Below are positions 1 to 10,354 of a stretch of DNA of 64,000 nt, in pieces. Position numbers and translations under genes: made by a program. This DNA comes from Litoditis marina (Eukaryota > Nematoda > Chromadorea > Rhabditida > Rhabditidae): positions 19,508,793-19,572,792 of the forward strand of contig OZ038435.1 of NCBI GenBank assembly GCA_964036275.1, in the 5' to 3' direction. A model generated the notes under the pieces. That model was not told where the DNA came from and did not search any database. It saw only the letters and a list, made by a program, of their open reading frames with translations. Numbering within the stretch: position 1 is the stretch's first letter; each line of letters begins with the position of its first letter.

Positions 1-270
1 TTTCTGCCACACTCTGTTCAAAGATGAGATACAACAACAAACTCAGCTATTCACACATCACCAAATATGTTGGGGGTGTAACCGAGATAGCTCACCAACA
101 CTACTCATGTAGTCATTGTGTTGGTTTTAGCCTGTTTTTGTATCTAGCATGTTGCAAACATTTTTTTAACCTTCTTTTTTATATCTTGCAGGTTCCAAAC
201 TACTCTGTAGGCTATTAAAACCCAGATTCGTAGGTCAAGCTTTCGCTTCTTCCTTTTGGAGAAAAACAAG

Positions 271-467
271 TATAGTTGTCGCCAACGGAAAGGCGGGAGG
301 CTACTGTATATCTCACTTTCCGCTGTGTACGCACACACGTCTCCCATTCCAAATCTTCTCTGTTATGTGCTCTAATAGCGCAGTGGTTAGCGCCTTGCTG
401 TGAAACTTTTGCTCGCAGGTTCGGTTCTGGCAAGAGACACAAATTTATACATTTGGCACTCACTATA
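271..467 (+). mobile_element. tRNA-like SINE/MITE, copy 1
   Basis: The element starts TATAGTTGTCGCC and ends GGCACTCACTATA. An A-box-like sequence, TAGCGCAGTGGTTAGCGC, lies near 376-393 and a B-box-like sequence, GGTTCGGTTCTGG, near 418-430. The 5' part carries ACGGAAAGGCGGGAGG and a CTCACTTTCCGCTGTG stretch shared by the other copies. The tRNA-type internal promoter suggests RNA polymerase III ancestry, while the TATAGT/ACTATA ends look like those of a TA-flanked DNA transposon derivative. Confidence 0.75.
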
Positions 468-746
468 GATATATACTTTTGTTCCTTAGATTGTTTCTCG
501 ATTCGATCCCCGTGTTTCACGACCAAACTACAACTTGTGTTCTTCCCTACATAGCTACTTAGTTCCAGCCAAAAATCTTCTGGCTAGTTCATTGAACAAA
601 AAATAATTCTGAAGGCTTTGGATCAACGTAATCTTTCTTCGTAAAAGATTTGTAAAACGGATTTTACAGAGTGGGATGTCACTCTATATGCGTCATGTAT
701 TGAAGAAGTTCACAAGCACAAGTGGACTAAGGTAGTCTGATCCATG

Positions 747-980
747 TATAGTGCTCACATTTCCCAACTGGACTCGTTGGCAGCGTGCCAAAAAACTTTG
801 GAAGACTGTTATTTAGAGAAAACATATATTTTACAGAAAGTTTCTTTGAATAATACAAATTATAACAGACGGGCAGAACCTTTCACATGCATTTTGAAGC
901 ATTTCAACATGTCCAAAAACTGCCTTGAAATTTCATTGGCAAGCTGCCCAAGTCCAGTTGGGAAATGGTGCGAACCATAC
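747..980. mobile_element. MITE family M1, copy 1
   Basis: This is an inverted-repeat element. The left arm reads CACATTTCCCAACTGGACTC then GGCAGCGTGCC, and the right arm reads GGCAAGCTGCCC then AAGTCCAGTTGGGAAATGG. It starts with TATAGT and has no coding capacity. A second copy lies at 46817-47050 in an intron of the 5'-nucleotidase gene. Confidence 0.7.
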
Positions 981-2280
981 CCATACCACTTTACAGTAAA
1001 ATGATGAATTTTCATGTTTATTTTCGACATTCAAAAGATATCTGTAGGCTTTCAGACTTTGGTATTGTAATCTCCACTTTTTCTACAGACTAGCAAATAA
1101 AATTAGGTGTCAGGTTTTGTTAAGTCTAAACTTTCCAACTATTTTGCTGCTAATTCAACAATTTCATTATGACGTCCTCACAATGTGAGCGTGACATGCT
1201 ATTTTTGTTTTGAGTTCAGTTCAACTTTGCCAATTTCCGTTTCATACAAACCTTTCGAGCGAAAATAGCCATGTGATAATGATAACATAGAATAACACTG
1301 GACGCCTACACTCTCTTTTTGATCTACCGTAGGAGGGTCGCTCATGCACAGCGGTAGTAGATCGCACTTGTGTGTGTTTACTTTGCCGTGTACTCTGAAG
1401 TTAAGAATCGAGTTGTTTACCAAGGGTCGCCAAAAATTCAAGCTGTTAACCTAAATTCAAACTTTTCAAAAGAGAACTTGGTGCACATTTGTGCACCAAC
1501 CTTTGATTTCACAACTTGATATCAACTAGTGACCAATTTGGTAAGGGCGAACCGCGAACCCTCGTCAACGACTCGGTTTTTTAACTGAGAGTTTGTAGTT
1601 CGAACTCTCTGCGTGTCAATCGTGGTTCAGATAATTCTTGTTTCATCAAACAACAAAAAAAGCCACGTGATCATGATGACATAGAACAGCACCTCATTTT
1701 AGTTATTGCCTACCGTATAGGGAATGGGAATGAGTCGCTCATACGATGCTACAAGCTACAACGGTAGAAGTTGTTTCACTCTGCTATGTTTTTAATTTGA
1801 TACCCCTGTGTTTTGGACTTTATTCGAAAACGCTGATGTAGATTTGGTCATTGTCTGAATGTGAAAATAATAACAGAGATAATACGAAATATGTACACTT
1901 TGTTTTCTCTCCCAAATCCTGTTGGTGTTTGAACGATACTCCATTTTTTACTTTTATCTTATTGGAAATGTATGAACACCCACGCACTTTTGCCTGACTG
2001 ATTTACCCAAAAGTTTATCTCTGAACTGATCTTTCTTTTCTTTGAACTAAACCCCGTGGGGCCGACTTTTCACGCGATTCTGAGAAGGTGTAGCACAATT
2101 CAACTAATTATGCATTTTTAATCAGCCGCGCAGACCAATGTTTCTCCCTGAGTACGCGAAGTAAACTAGAAAGTAATTGCTTCAATTGGTCGCGATATTT
2201 TGAACCCTGCGAACCCTTTCCCTCACTCTTCCTCTATCTATCTTTTTCGTACTTTTCTCCTCCCCTCTCTTTCTATTTTT

Positions 2281-2322
2281 CTTTCTCTCTCTATTTTTCT
2301 CTCTCTCTCTACCTCTCTCTCC

Positions 2323-2362
<40 letters not shown>
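2281..2362. repeat. CT microsatellite
   Basis: This is a CT-rich stretch ending in an uninterrupted (CT)n run. Runs like this recur at 44217-44340 (as GA), 46570-46640 and 53955-54196. Confidence 0.9.
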
Positions 2363-2363
<1 letters not shown>

Positions 2364-2440
2364 GTTTCGCAGTGTTTTCTGTATTCAGGTGGGATGTAAG
2401 AGCAGAGAAACAGTGTGTGTTTCAAGATACGCAGATCGGA

Positions 2441-2550
2441 GGCCGTATGCATGAAACATCCCGGGCCGGGTTGGGATGCTATCCCGAGCTGAATTGGCCG
2501 GGATCGTGATAGCATACCAACCCGGCCCGGGATGTTTCATGCATACGGCC
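2441..2550. repeat. GC-rich palindrome, 34 bp perfect arms
   Basis: The arms begin GGCCGTATGCATGAAACATC and continue CCGGGCCGGGTTGG. The right arm is an exact reverse complement over 34 bp, around a ~42 bp centre. The adjoining 2392-2438 (GGGATGTAAGAGCAGAGAAA and the following TGTGTTT) matches the interior of the palindromes at 4928-5078 and 51280-51449, so the three are probably related. Confidence 0.85.
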
Positions 2551-3747
2551 TCAGATTCTGATAGCCCATGGTAATCTATAAAGACAATTCCCGTTAATTA
2601 TGTACACAGTGAACGGATCTGGGTTGTAGTTTAATGTGAACGCGCATACCAAATATAAAATTCCGACTGAAATGCCGTGAAATCGAACTACTTGAATAGT
2701 TGGACTCTCATTCTCTCGCTCCACTTCCGAAGCTCACAAATTACGTTGTAATTCGACGTAAGTTATTCGGCTGTGCGTAGTCAGAGAAGGGCGAGAGAGC
2801 GTGCAGTATGAAGAGAGTCAGACCTGGAGGAGCACAACGAGTAGGTACTAATGAAATTTAACAATTCAACTTCGTCACAACACTTTCAAAGTAAAACGCA
2901 ACATTCAACAAAGCAGTCAGTCGATACACTGGCAAATATAGTATTTTCCTTCCTATTTCGATTTCACGTGGTACAGAAATGACAGAAACATACCTACATT
3001 ATAAGGATTATACATATAAACTCGAAGAGTATGTTTTATCTAACTAAAATGAAGAATGAATTCCGACTATAATTTTATACCAAAAAGATAATCATCTGCA
3101 AACTGTTATCTGCAAACTTTGCGAACTTTTTCTTCTTCGAATCGACAAATCTCCAAATCTCCAAATCTCCCAAATACCCCCACCTTTCATACTAATGACT
3201 CATCAAACCCGTCTGAGCTCGTGTTAAGGATTTCATCAGCTTTGGTTTCTAAATCTTCTACCTACGTATAGCTCTTCTTGTCCCGCTGAAACTCCTACAG
3301 TAGGATTTTCAATATTGCAGGTAATTTGAATTACGTAACTTCACATTAGAAACAAAACTTCCCTCCCCTTCACATACTATTTGAAAACATTTGTCTATTT
3401 CTGAAGTTCGCGCCAGAAAACAGTCATAGGAAAAGTCTAAATGTGTACGGTAGGAGCCTCAGTATGAAATATGTCGACTATACTAATGACTCATCTGAGT
3501 GCGTGTGGGAGGATTCGGACCAGCTTTGGTTTCTAAGTCATGTACCTACGTACATGCACTTACGTACCACATTCAAAGGGTGATATTTATTAATTATTCA
3601 ACCTTTCGCCCAGGTTCGTGGACTACCTAATGCCCTCCATGTCCCTTAAAGCAGGCGTTTTCGTGGAATATCTCAGTCTTTCCTACAATCACAGCTCTCT
3701 CCGACTGGGTTCTTACTTTAAAACTCAACTCAATCCCGTACTTGAAA

Positions 3748-3866
3748 GTAGGACGATTACGTGGACCGATCCCGTGTCAACGGTAATTTTAACTGTATAT
3801 GAAAAATGTATTGCAGTTTGAATGACGGAAGCGTTGGGATTGGACCACATAATCGTCCTTCTTTAA
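3748..3866. mobile_element. MITE family M5, copy 1
   Basis: The left end reads AGGACGATTACGTGGACCGA and the right end reads TGGACCACATAATCGTCCTT, with a centre containing ATGTATTGCAGTTTGA. Copies at 38608-38730 and 40114-40237 share the ends and the GCTTCAGTCCTTTAAA core; a partial copy lies at about 44812-44875. Confidence 0.75.
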
Positions 3867-4927
3867 CCCTACCTCTACTACTTCTTCATCCCTCCACAGA
3901 GTTCGCTCTCTGCAAATCAGACCTACATGGTGAATTTCGCCATAAACCGCTGCATTTGTATTTTGATTCCGTTGCTTTAAATCAAAAATCAAGGCGCATC
4001 GAGATGAAACCATAGCGAAAAGTTGGTTACTCCGTCTAGGTGGAGAGGTAGCGTCCGTGCAAAATATGTTCATTGATTGAACCATCATGGTTCTATGTCA
4101 ATTTTTCTAAGCTGAATCGATATTCAGGTTTTGCACATTCGTACCATACTCAATATTTGCAATTGGCCATGTTTGGTACTTTAGTAAACTCATATATGGT
4201 TAGTAGAATCATGATTCCTTCTTGTTTCGAACTATTGTCTGTTTTTTGAATAAACAAAGTGCAAACACGCAATGTTAGAAGGCGTCAGTTTCACCCTGGC
4301 ATGTTAAATTATTTGCTTTCACCATCTTTACGTCAGAATTTGGCCCAGAACATGCATACATCAAATTGTATACTTAAAAGAGGTAAATGAAGTTTACGAA
4401 GAAACATCAGAAATTATTCACTTGATCCATACATATATGTTCTCCAATTGCAATGTGTCTCAATTCAGATGTCTAACAACCATCGATTTAGTTGAATCCT
4501 AATAGAACCCCGATTAGATATTTTTAAGATACTCCCTTTTAGAATACAGATAAACGGTTCCTTCAAGAAACTTTGCAGTTGTCCTATTTTCTTTAAACCA
4601 GCCCAACTGTTTCTTAGTTCTAACTATGGTTGCTATCTCACTCTGACGTGATATTGCAAACCTTCCAAAGTTTAAATTCTAATCAGGATGTTTTCAACGT
4701 AATTTCGGTCCCCGGGGGCGTGGCTATCTATTATTGTTATATCAGGTAGAGTATTTCTTCACTCAGACTCTCCAGAGAACAATTTACAATTAATCAAAAC
4801 TACATTTTGAGGTTGTAGCTTCTAGCTTTGCACGTATTCGTCGGTTTATAAGACGCCCCCTTACGAAGGGATCAAGATTTAGCCCAGTTTTGTTCTTGTT
4901 GAAATCGGTAGCGGCTGTGTTGTTCTG

Positions 4928-5078
4928 CTGGAAGATCCCGGCACCTTCATCCCATCCTGCGTCTCTTGCTTTGCCTCACTATTTCTTGTCTCTTACATCC
5001 CGGCAGGATGTAAGAGCAGAGAAATAACGTGTGTTTGAGGAGACGCAGGATGGGATGAAGATGCCGGGCTCTTCTGGC
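4928..5078. mobile_element. Palindromic element family M7, copy 1
   Basis: The left arm reads CCCGGCACCTTCATCCCATC and TGCGTCTC, and the right arm reads GAGACGCAGGATGGGATGAA then GATGCCGGG. The centre contains ACATCCCGGCAGGATGTAAG. It can fold into one long hairpin. The second copy lies at 51280-51449. Confidence 0.8.
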
Positions 5079-5184
5079 ATACGTACTCTGCTGTATTCGT
5101 AGTTTGATCTCGTTATTCAAGTCGTAGTTAGAAACACAGCTGTTCACGCAGAGCAAACTACAATACCGCTATCGGCAGCCCTTA

Positions 5185-5377
5185 TATAGTCGTCGCCAAC
5201 GGAAAGACGGGAGGGTAGTGTATATCTCACTTTCCGCTGTGTACGCACACATGTCTTCTATTCAAAAGCTTGTCGGTCATGTGCTCTATTAGTGCAGTGG
5301 TTTGCGCACTGCTACGAACTTTTCGCAGGTTCGATTCCGGCGAGAGACAGAAGTTATTAAATTTGGCACTCACTATA
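5185..5377 (+). mobile_element. tRNA-like SINE/MITE, copy 2
   Basis: The element starts TATAGTCGTCGCCAACGG and ends GGCACTCACTATA. The B-box-like sequence is GGTTCGATTCCGG and the A-box region reads TAGTGCAGTGGTTTGCGC. It is 193 bp long and intergenic. Confidence 0.8.
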
Positions 5378-6133
5378 CAGTTCTCCTCACTTCAACGAAT
5401 AGTTCATGGGGTACAAAAATGTATATGATTCTTTTCTCTCACGGGTCGCTCAATTAATTTCGTAACTCAGAAAGTTTAGATTGACTGCCCACATACACGT
5501 AGTTACTGGTAGTTTAATGTACTTAACTAGCAGTACGTATGCTCACGTAAACTATAAGAAAACTGTTATTTCATCGAGTGAACGCATGTTCTCCGTTCAA
5601 AATCCATCTACAACCGTAAGTGGGGTAATTCTGAAAGTGTTTACCCAGTACAGCTGATACATAATTGGCCTCATTCGTGGTGTATTTTGAGTGTCGTTGA
5701 CCGTTCTTTGTCTTCAGATTTTCAAGTTCTCCCAATAGTTTCTGACCAGTTTCGTAACTGAAAAAGACCGTAGTTTTGTGAAATATAATACTATAAAACT
5801 AGGTCTCCTCTTGGACACGCATTTCACGTCAAGTTTGAGGTATCTATTCAGACTCCTCTCTACGTTGTATGTTTTACCTTTCCGGTTTTTTATCAGTGCT
5901 CCTTCTCCTATGTCTCTTAGTCGAAGTACAACCCATTTAGGACCGTTAACCGTACTCTGTTCAAGCTTCCAGACTGTTTTTGACATCTCAGCTTTTGGAA
6001 AGTTCCTGAAACGTGGTATTTTACTCGCACTAGTCCAAACTATAACTCACTATGTTTCGGTTGTATTTTGATCCCACTTCTGTCCATCTCGACCAGACTA
6101 CAACTAAGCCTTCAATATCTCTCTCCTTTTTAG

Positions 6134-9100
6134 ATGTCATTTCTCACTAACTCTCTATGGGTATCTCTGCTCGTCTGTCTTCTCTCCGTTCCCACACTCT
6201 CTCGCCCCTCCAGTCTGATCTGCCGGAACCGAACGACTAGAGAGGGATGTTTCAGTGAGTTTCAAGAGATATGAATTAAACAATAATCATTACGTGAAAA
6301 TACGTAAACGTTACGGAACGTGAAAGGTGTTAATCATGCTGGTCTAAAATGAATGGTTTGATTTTGTGCGCGGTTCTAACATTTTCCGCAGATTTGACTT
6401 CTCTTTACAAATCTGATTGACCTCAGTTGCTTTTGTAAGCAAAGTTTCATTGAGGTTGAAGTGCCTAATTTGTATGCAAGAAACCTTTCCGTGAATTCTT
6501 GAAAAGAAGAAAATACGTCCTGAACATCAACGCATTTTTGCAAAAAAAAAAGTATATTTTAATATTTTCACAAACTGTAAATTACCACACAAGTATCTGT
6601 TTGAAACCAGTGAAGCGAAAATACTATGACGTTTTTCACCCACTCCTTTCTATTAGAATAAAGGGTGTTTTCACATTGAAAACAGCTCGTTAGCACCGAG
6701 AAATGATCAGATTAGTCTTTTGAGTTGATCTAATTTATCTTTTCAGCAAAATTTTCCGTCATAAACACCTGAAAACGTACTCTCAAGGGTTTGAGTCAAT
6801 TAGACTTACAGCACGGGTCGGTGCTGATGTGTGCAGTGTACAAATTGTAGCAGGAACTAGGGGAGAATTCATCAGTACGTCACGAGCTTGACCTTTTTGC
6901 AGAGAACAGTATAGTGGAAGTGAATACTATCAAAGTTAAAATGAATAAAAAGACCGTCTCAAAATTACGTGTGATAGAAAGTTCAGACCACAGGGATCAT
7001 TAAATTTCCCGTAATAGACCTGGATGTTTGTGGTTCAATCCAAGTAAATTTTGAGATCCTAACTTTGAAGTCTTATTCAAGAGTTGTGGTTTACTGCGGG
7101 ATCAAACTACACGATTTAGAAACTTTATATACTGTTAGTCAATTGCACAGACACGTGAAACATGTTCAACACAGCAGAACTCAGAAACGTGCAATGAAAT
7201 AGTGCACGTTACCTCATTAGAATGCATACTTTACGTGACGGTTCAGTTCACTTCTCGTATAATTTGATGTTTCCAGTGATGGTAAACGTGTTGCGGGATC
7301 CCCATCAGATGTCGAGTTGGAACAAAAAGTCGTGGAACAAGGCCATCAACCAGTTGCAGGCCTACCAGGATCTATTCTTGGGTAAGTGCTTTTTTGGGCA
7401 ACCAGAATAAGTCATTCGAAATTAAAAGTAATTAAAGTAAAAGTCATTTGGAAGTAAAAGTCATTAAGTACAGAAATAGTTGAGAATAAGAAATGAAGTT
7501 TTCGAGAATTTCCGTATTTTTCAGTCTTTCTGACTGACTAAAAGTGAATTAATAACTTTTACTTTTGAATGACTTTTACTTCAATGACTTTTAATTTTGA
7601 ATGACTTTTTCCAGGTACCGTTTTTTGTAACTAATTTTTAAACACTGTCTAATGATAGCCTCGTCATTTTTCAAAACACTAAACGAAAACTTCAATGAAA
7701 ACGTTGTACGTAATGCAAAACAAGTTGACTCCGTAATTTGTTTCCCTGTGAGCTTTGTGAACAAGGCTTCGAAAAACATTTGACCATGGCAAACCCAAAT
7801 TTTGACCATGGCAAACCCAAATTTTGACCATGGCAGCGTGTACGCATGCCATGGTCAAAATTTGGGTTTGCCATGGTCAAAATTTGGGTTTGCCATGGTC
7901 AAATTTTGGGTTTACCATGGTCAAATTTTGGGGTTGCCATGGTCAAATTGAAAACCATTACCAATACTGAATTTTACTTTTGATTTCGCTGATAAAGCCA
8001 AACAATAATTTATTGGCATTAACAAAACAGAACATAACAATCAGACAATAACAACAATTCGAACAAATAATAATTAGATGATAACTTAACATAATGTACA
8101 AGCTGTGGTAAGAAAGTGAGATGTGATACCCAGATAAGATAATCGAGATTTGGTCGTGGGCCCAATGAAACTACTAACATTCCAAACTGTAAAATAGAAC
8201 GTCTCAATATTTTACATCTTTCTCTGAAGTTAAATAACTAAAAAAACATGTGTGGCCTAAAATTTTGCATATAAACCCAATTCTAACGCTCTACAATAGT
8301 TTTTGAGGTTGGATTCACTGAAAATTCCATTCATAATATGCATAAACGAATTACAATAACAGAAATACTTAAATATATATGATTTATAACAATAAAAATT
8401 AAAAATAGAAATTTTCGAATTTCGAAAATAAGCCCGAATAAAGGTCTAAAACGTACACAGTACGGTATAGGTGGGGCGCGGTTGTGTTGCCCTGAGCTAC
8501 TGCTCAGAGTGAAAATTACAGGAAGCGAACAATTATTGAGAGAAATACTGTATTTATTATTGTCAAAGGAATTACTTATACTGAATAATATCATAGTTTT
8601 TAGAAATTGTACAGCTTGTGACGTAGAACTCCAAAAACAATGATAAAATGATCGAATTTGCATTGTGGTGATCTTATCAACGGGAGTTTTGCTTAGCTAT
8701 TTCATTATATAACTTTTCCAAAAGTAATAAGTTCCAAACAATCGTTTTTGCTAGCTCTAAAAACCATTTGGAGTGATTTCAACCATTGTTTTCTTGGTTA
8801 TGGGTATTAGATGTGTACTATTTGACCATGGCATTTCCAAACTTCAGATTTGACCATGGCAAACCCAAAAATGTGGGCGGGGCTTCAACATTTTGGGTTT
8901 GCCATGGTCAACATTTTCTCAGAGGGTTCTGAGGAAAAACCCTTCCTGGGTAAGACTGTCTGTCTGATATCGGTTGACCTACCTACCAACATTTGACAAC
9001 TTCCTTTATTTAATAATCACACGAATTAACTGGAGGAAGTACAATTCTTTCTAAGATGTGATGGTGACCGAGAACATAAACTTTTCCCAGACACATTAAT

Positions 9101-9252
9101 ATGACATTTTAATCGAATAATAGTGTAATATACTCTGCACGATTATAGAACTAGTATTAACTTTATTTCAAGAAATAATAAAATACAAACATTTAATTTC
9201 AGATGACGACTCACTTCGACGAAAACGCCTCGAAGACAACGTCTTGGAATGA
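6134..9252 (+). CDS. Small secreted protein, three exons
   Basis: The exons are 6134-6254, 7277-7381 and 9203-9252. All have GT-AG borders (donors GTGAGT and GTAAGT) and continuous phase, giving 91 residues. The ATG directly follows CTCCTTTTTAG, a likely trans-splice acceptor. Residues 1-25 form a signal peptide (MSFLTNSLWVSLLVCLLSVP, then a TLSRP cleavage region), so the product should be secreted. The mature part has only two cysteines (30 and 39, within LICRNRTTREGCF), a possible single disulfide loop. A Trp/Lys-rich helical stretch follows (SSWNKKSWNKAINQLQAYQD), then an acidic/dibasic tail (DDDSLRRKRLEDNVLE) whose RRKR could be a convertase site. The features suit a peptide-hormone-like precursor, but I recognise no family. 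The second intron (7382-9202) holds two CCATGG-based hairpin arrays and a MITE lies in the first. No other gene is adjacent on this strand. Confidence 0.7.
7138..7261. mobile_element. MITE family M3, copy 1
   Basis: The left end reads TATACTGTTAGTCAATTGCA followed by CAGACACGTGAAA. The right end is the imperfect inverse, ACGTGACGGTTCAGTTCACT then TCTCGTATA. The core reads CACAGCAGAACTCAGAAACG. It lies in the first intron of the small secreted-protein gene, ending 15 bp before the second exon. Confidence 0.75.
7780..7948. repeat. CCATGG hairpin/tandem array
   Basis: A ~22-24 bp unit (TTTGACCATGGCAAACCCAA) occurs in forward orientation about two and a half times. It is then followed, around a GCGTGTACGC centre, by about five reverse-complement units. 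The transcript could fold into a long stem. It lies in the second intron of the secreted-protein gene. Confidence 0.9.
8820..8913. repeat. Second CCATGG-unit inverted repeat
   Basis: Forward units TTTGACCATGGC and TTTGACCATGGCAAACCCAA are followed by the inverse TTTTGGGTTTGCCATGGTCA around a GTGGGCGGGGCTTC centre. The unit is the same as in the array at 7780-7948, about 900 bp upstream in the same intron. Confidence 0.85.
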
Positions 9253-10354
9253 GAATATCGATTTTAGTATAAAGAATAACTTGTTGATATTAGCATATTT
9301 ATTGTATAACACGAACAAATATAATAATAATCACAGTTGATGATGGATTGTAAATAATATTTTCGAAAAAGTTCAGTCTAAAATAGTTCCCGATAAATTG
9401 TTGTAACATTACGAGCAAAATGAGGAAGTTGTAGAGCACTACAACTTGGTAACACAGAACAGTAATAGTTTCTATCGTTTCTCACGTACATCAATGGACA
9501 GATTTCTAGGAGAAACTTTGCTTTGAAAACTAAACAGTGAAAATATGACACAATGTTTGCAAATGGTAATGAAGTTCAGAAAACAACATCACAACATTTT
9601 TGAAGAAGACAGAAAGTTAGTTAGTTCGAATCTACTTACTACTACCAGCTCATGTGAGCAGAAATTGGTTCAGTGTCAAAATAATGTACAAAATAATCAG
9701 CAGAAGTTTCACCCATAAATGAAACAAAATAGAACATACAACATGAAAAGTGTAATTACTACCCGCTATAGTTCAATTGTACCTATTATCTCACCTAACA
9801 GTTTCACAAGGTATAACATAATACACAGTGCATAATATCAATACAAGGTATGGGCTTTCAATACACAATGAAACCTTGCTTGACACACAGAAATCGTCTC
9901 TGCTTTCTTCATACTTTCCATATGAAAATCACTCTCCAATGAATAGCTTTTTCGAGGAATTCAGTATTTTTCCTGATGCCTCAATATTCTTGCACAGAAG
10001 GAAGTTCGCATACAGTAACCCATCGCCTAGGTGTTCCATGACTAATAAATAATGTGTGCTTTGACGCTAAGTGTGATTTCAGATTCCCGAGCAGACCTTT
10101 AAGATTCACAAATACTTGCGCAAGAGCAAAGATGTCACGCAACTTTTGAATGCAGGATTAGCTTTTCACGTCAAACGTTTTTGAGTTTTGTGACTTGTTG
10201 CGTCAAACCACACTTTTTTACAGCGAAGTTATCAGGCCCACTTTCGAAGGATTACAGTAGTTGCATAAGAAAACGAGCGTTTTGTCCGAGTTCTAATTAC
10301 CCTATTTCCGCAAACCACAGAAAAATTGTTAAAAATTAGAACGATACCGTGCCT

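Larger units (their letters stand above)
1..6133. other. Gene-free repeat-rich region
   Basis: No exon chain could be supported here. The region holds two copies of the tRNA-like element, one 234 bp MITE, a CT-rich microsatellite, two GC-rich palindromes and an inverted-repeat element at 3748-3866. It also holds two diverged copies of an ~80 bp segment, at about 3187-3270 and 3483-3560, which share ACTAATGACTCATC and CAGCTTTGGTTTCTAA. The remaining sequence is AT-rich with no recognisable coding content. The 5' part of an unseen gene could still hide in short exons. Confidence 0.6.

Noticed and set aside
3900..3931. 32 bp exon-like segment (CTCCACAG acceptor, GTGAAT donor) that could precede the secreted-protein exon at 7277
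   Set aside because: The exon at 6134-6254 fits the same phase and carries a signal peptide, making the 3900 segment unnecessary.
5095..5163. CRISPR-like arrangement of repeated ACTACAAAC motifs
   Set aside because: Spacing and orientation are irregular, the genome is a nematode's, and no cas-like gene is present. The copies are better seen as a dispersed motif.
5714..6071. Open frames on both strands (90-97 codons) looking slightly protein-like
   Set aside because: No family recognised and no splice context. The region overlaps the upstream part of the secreted-protein gene, and the composition is that of AT-rich non-coding sequence.
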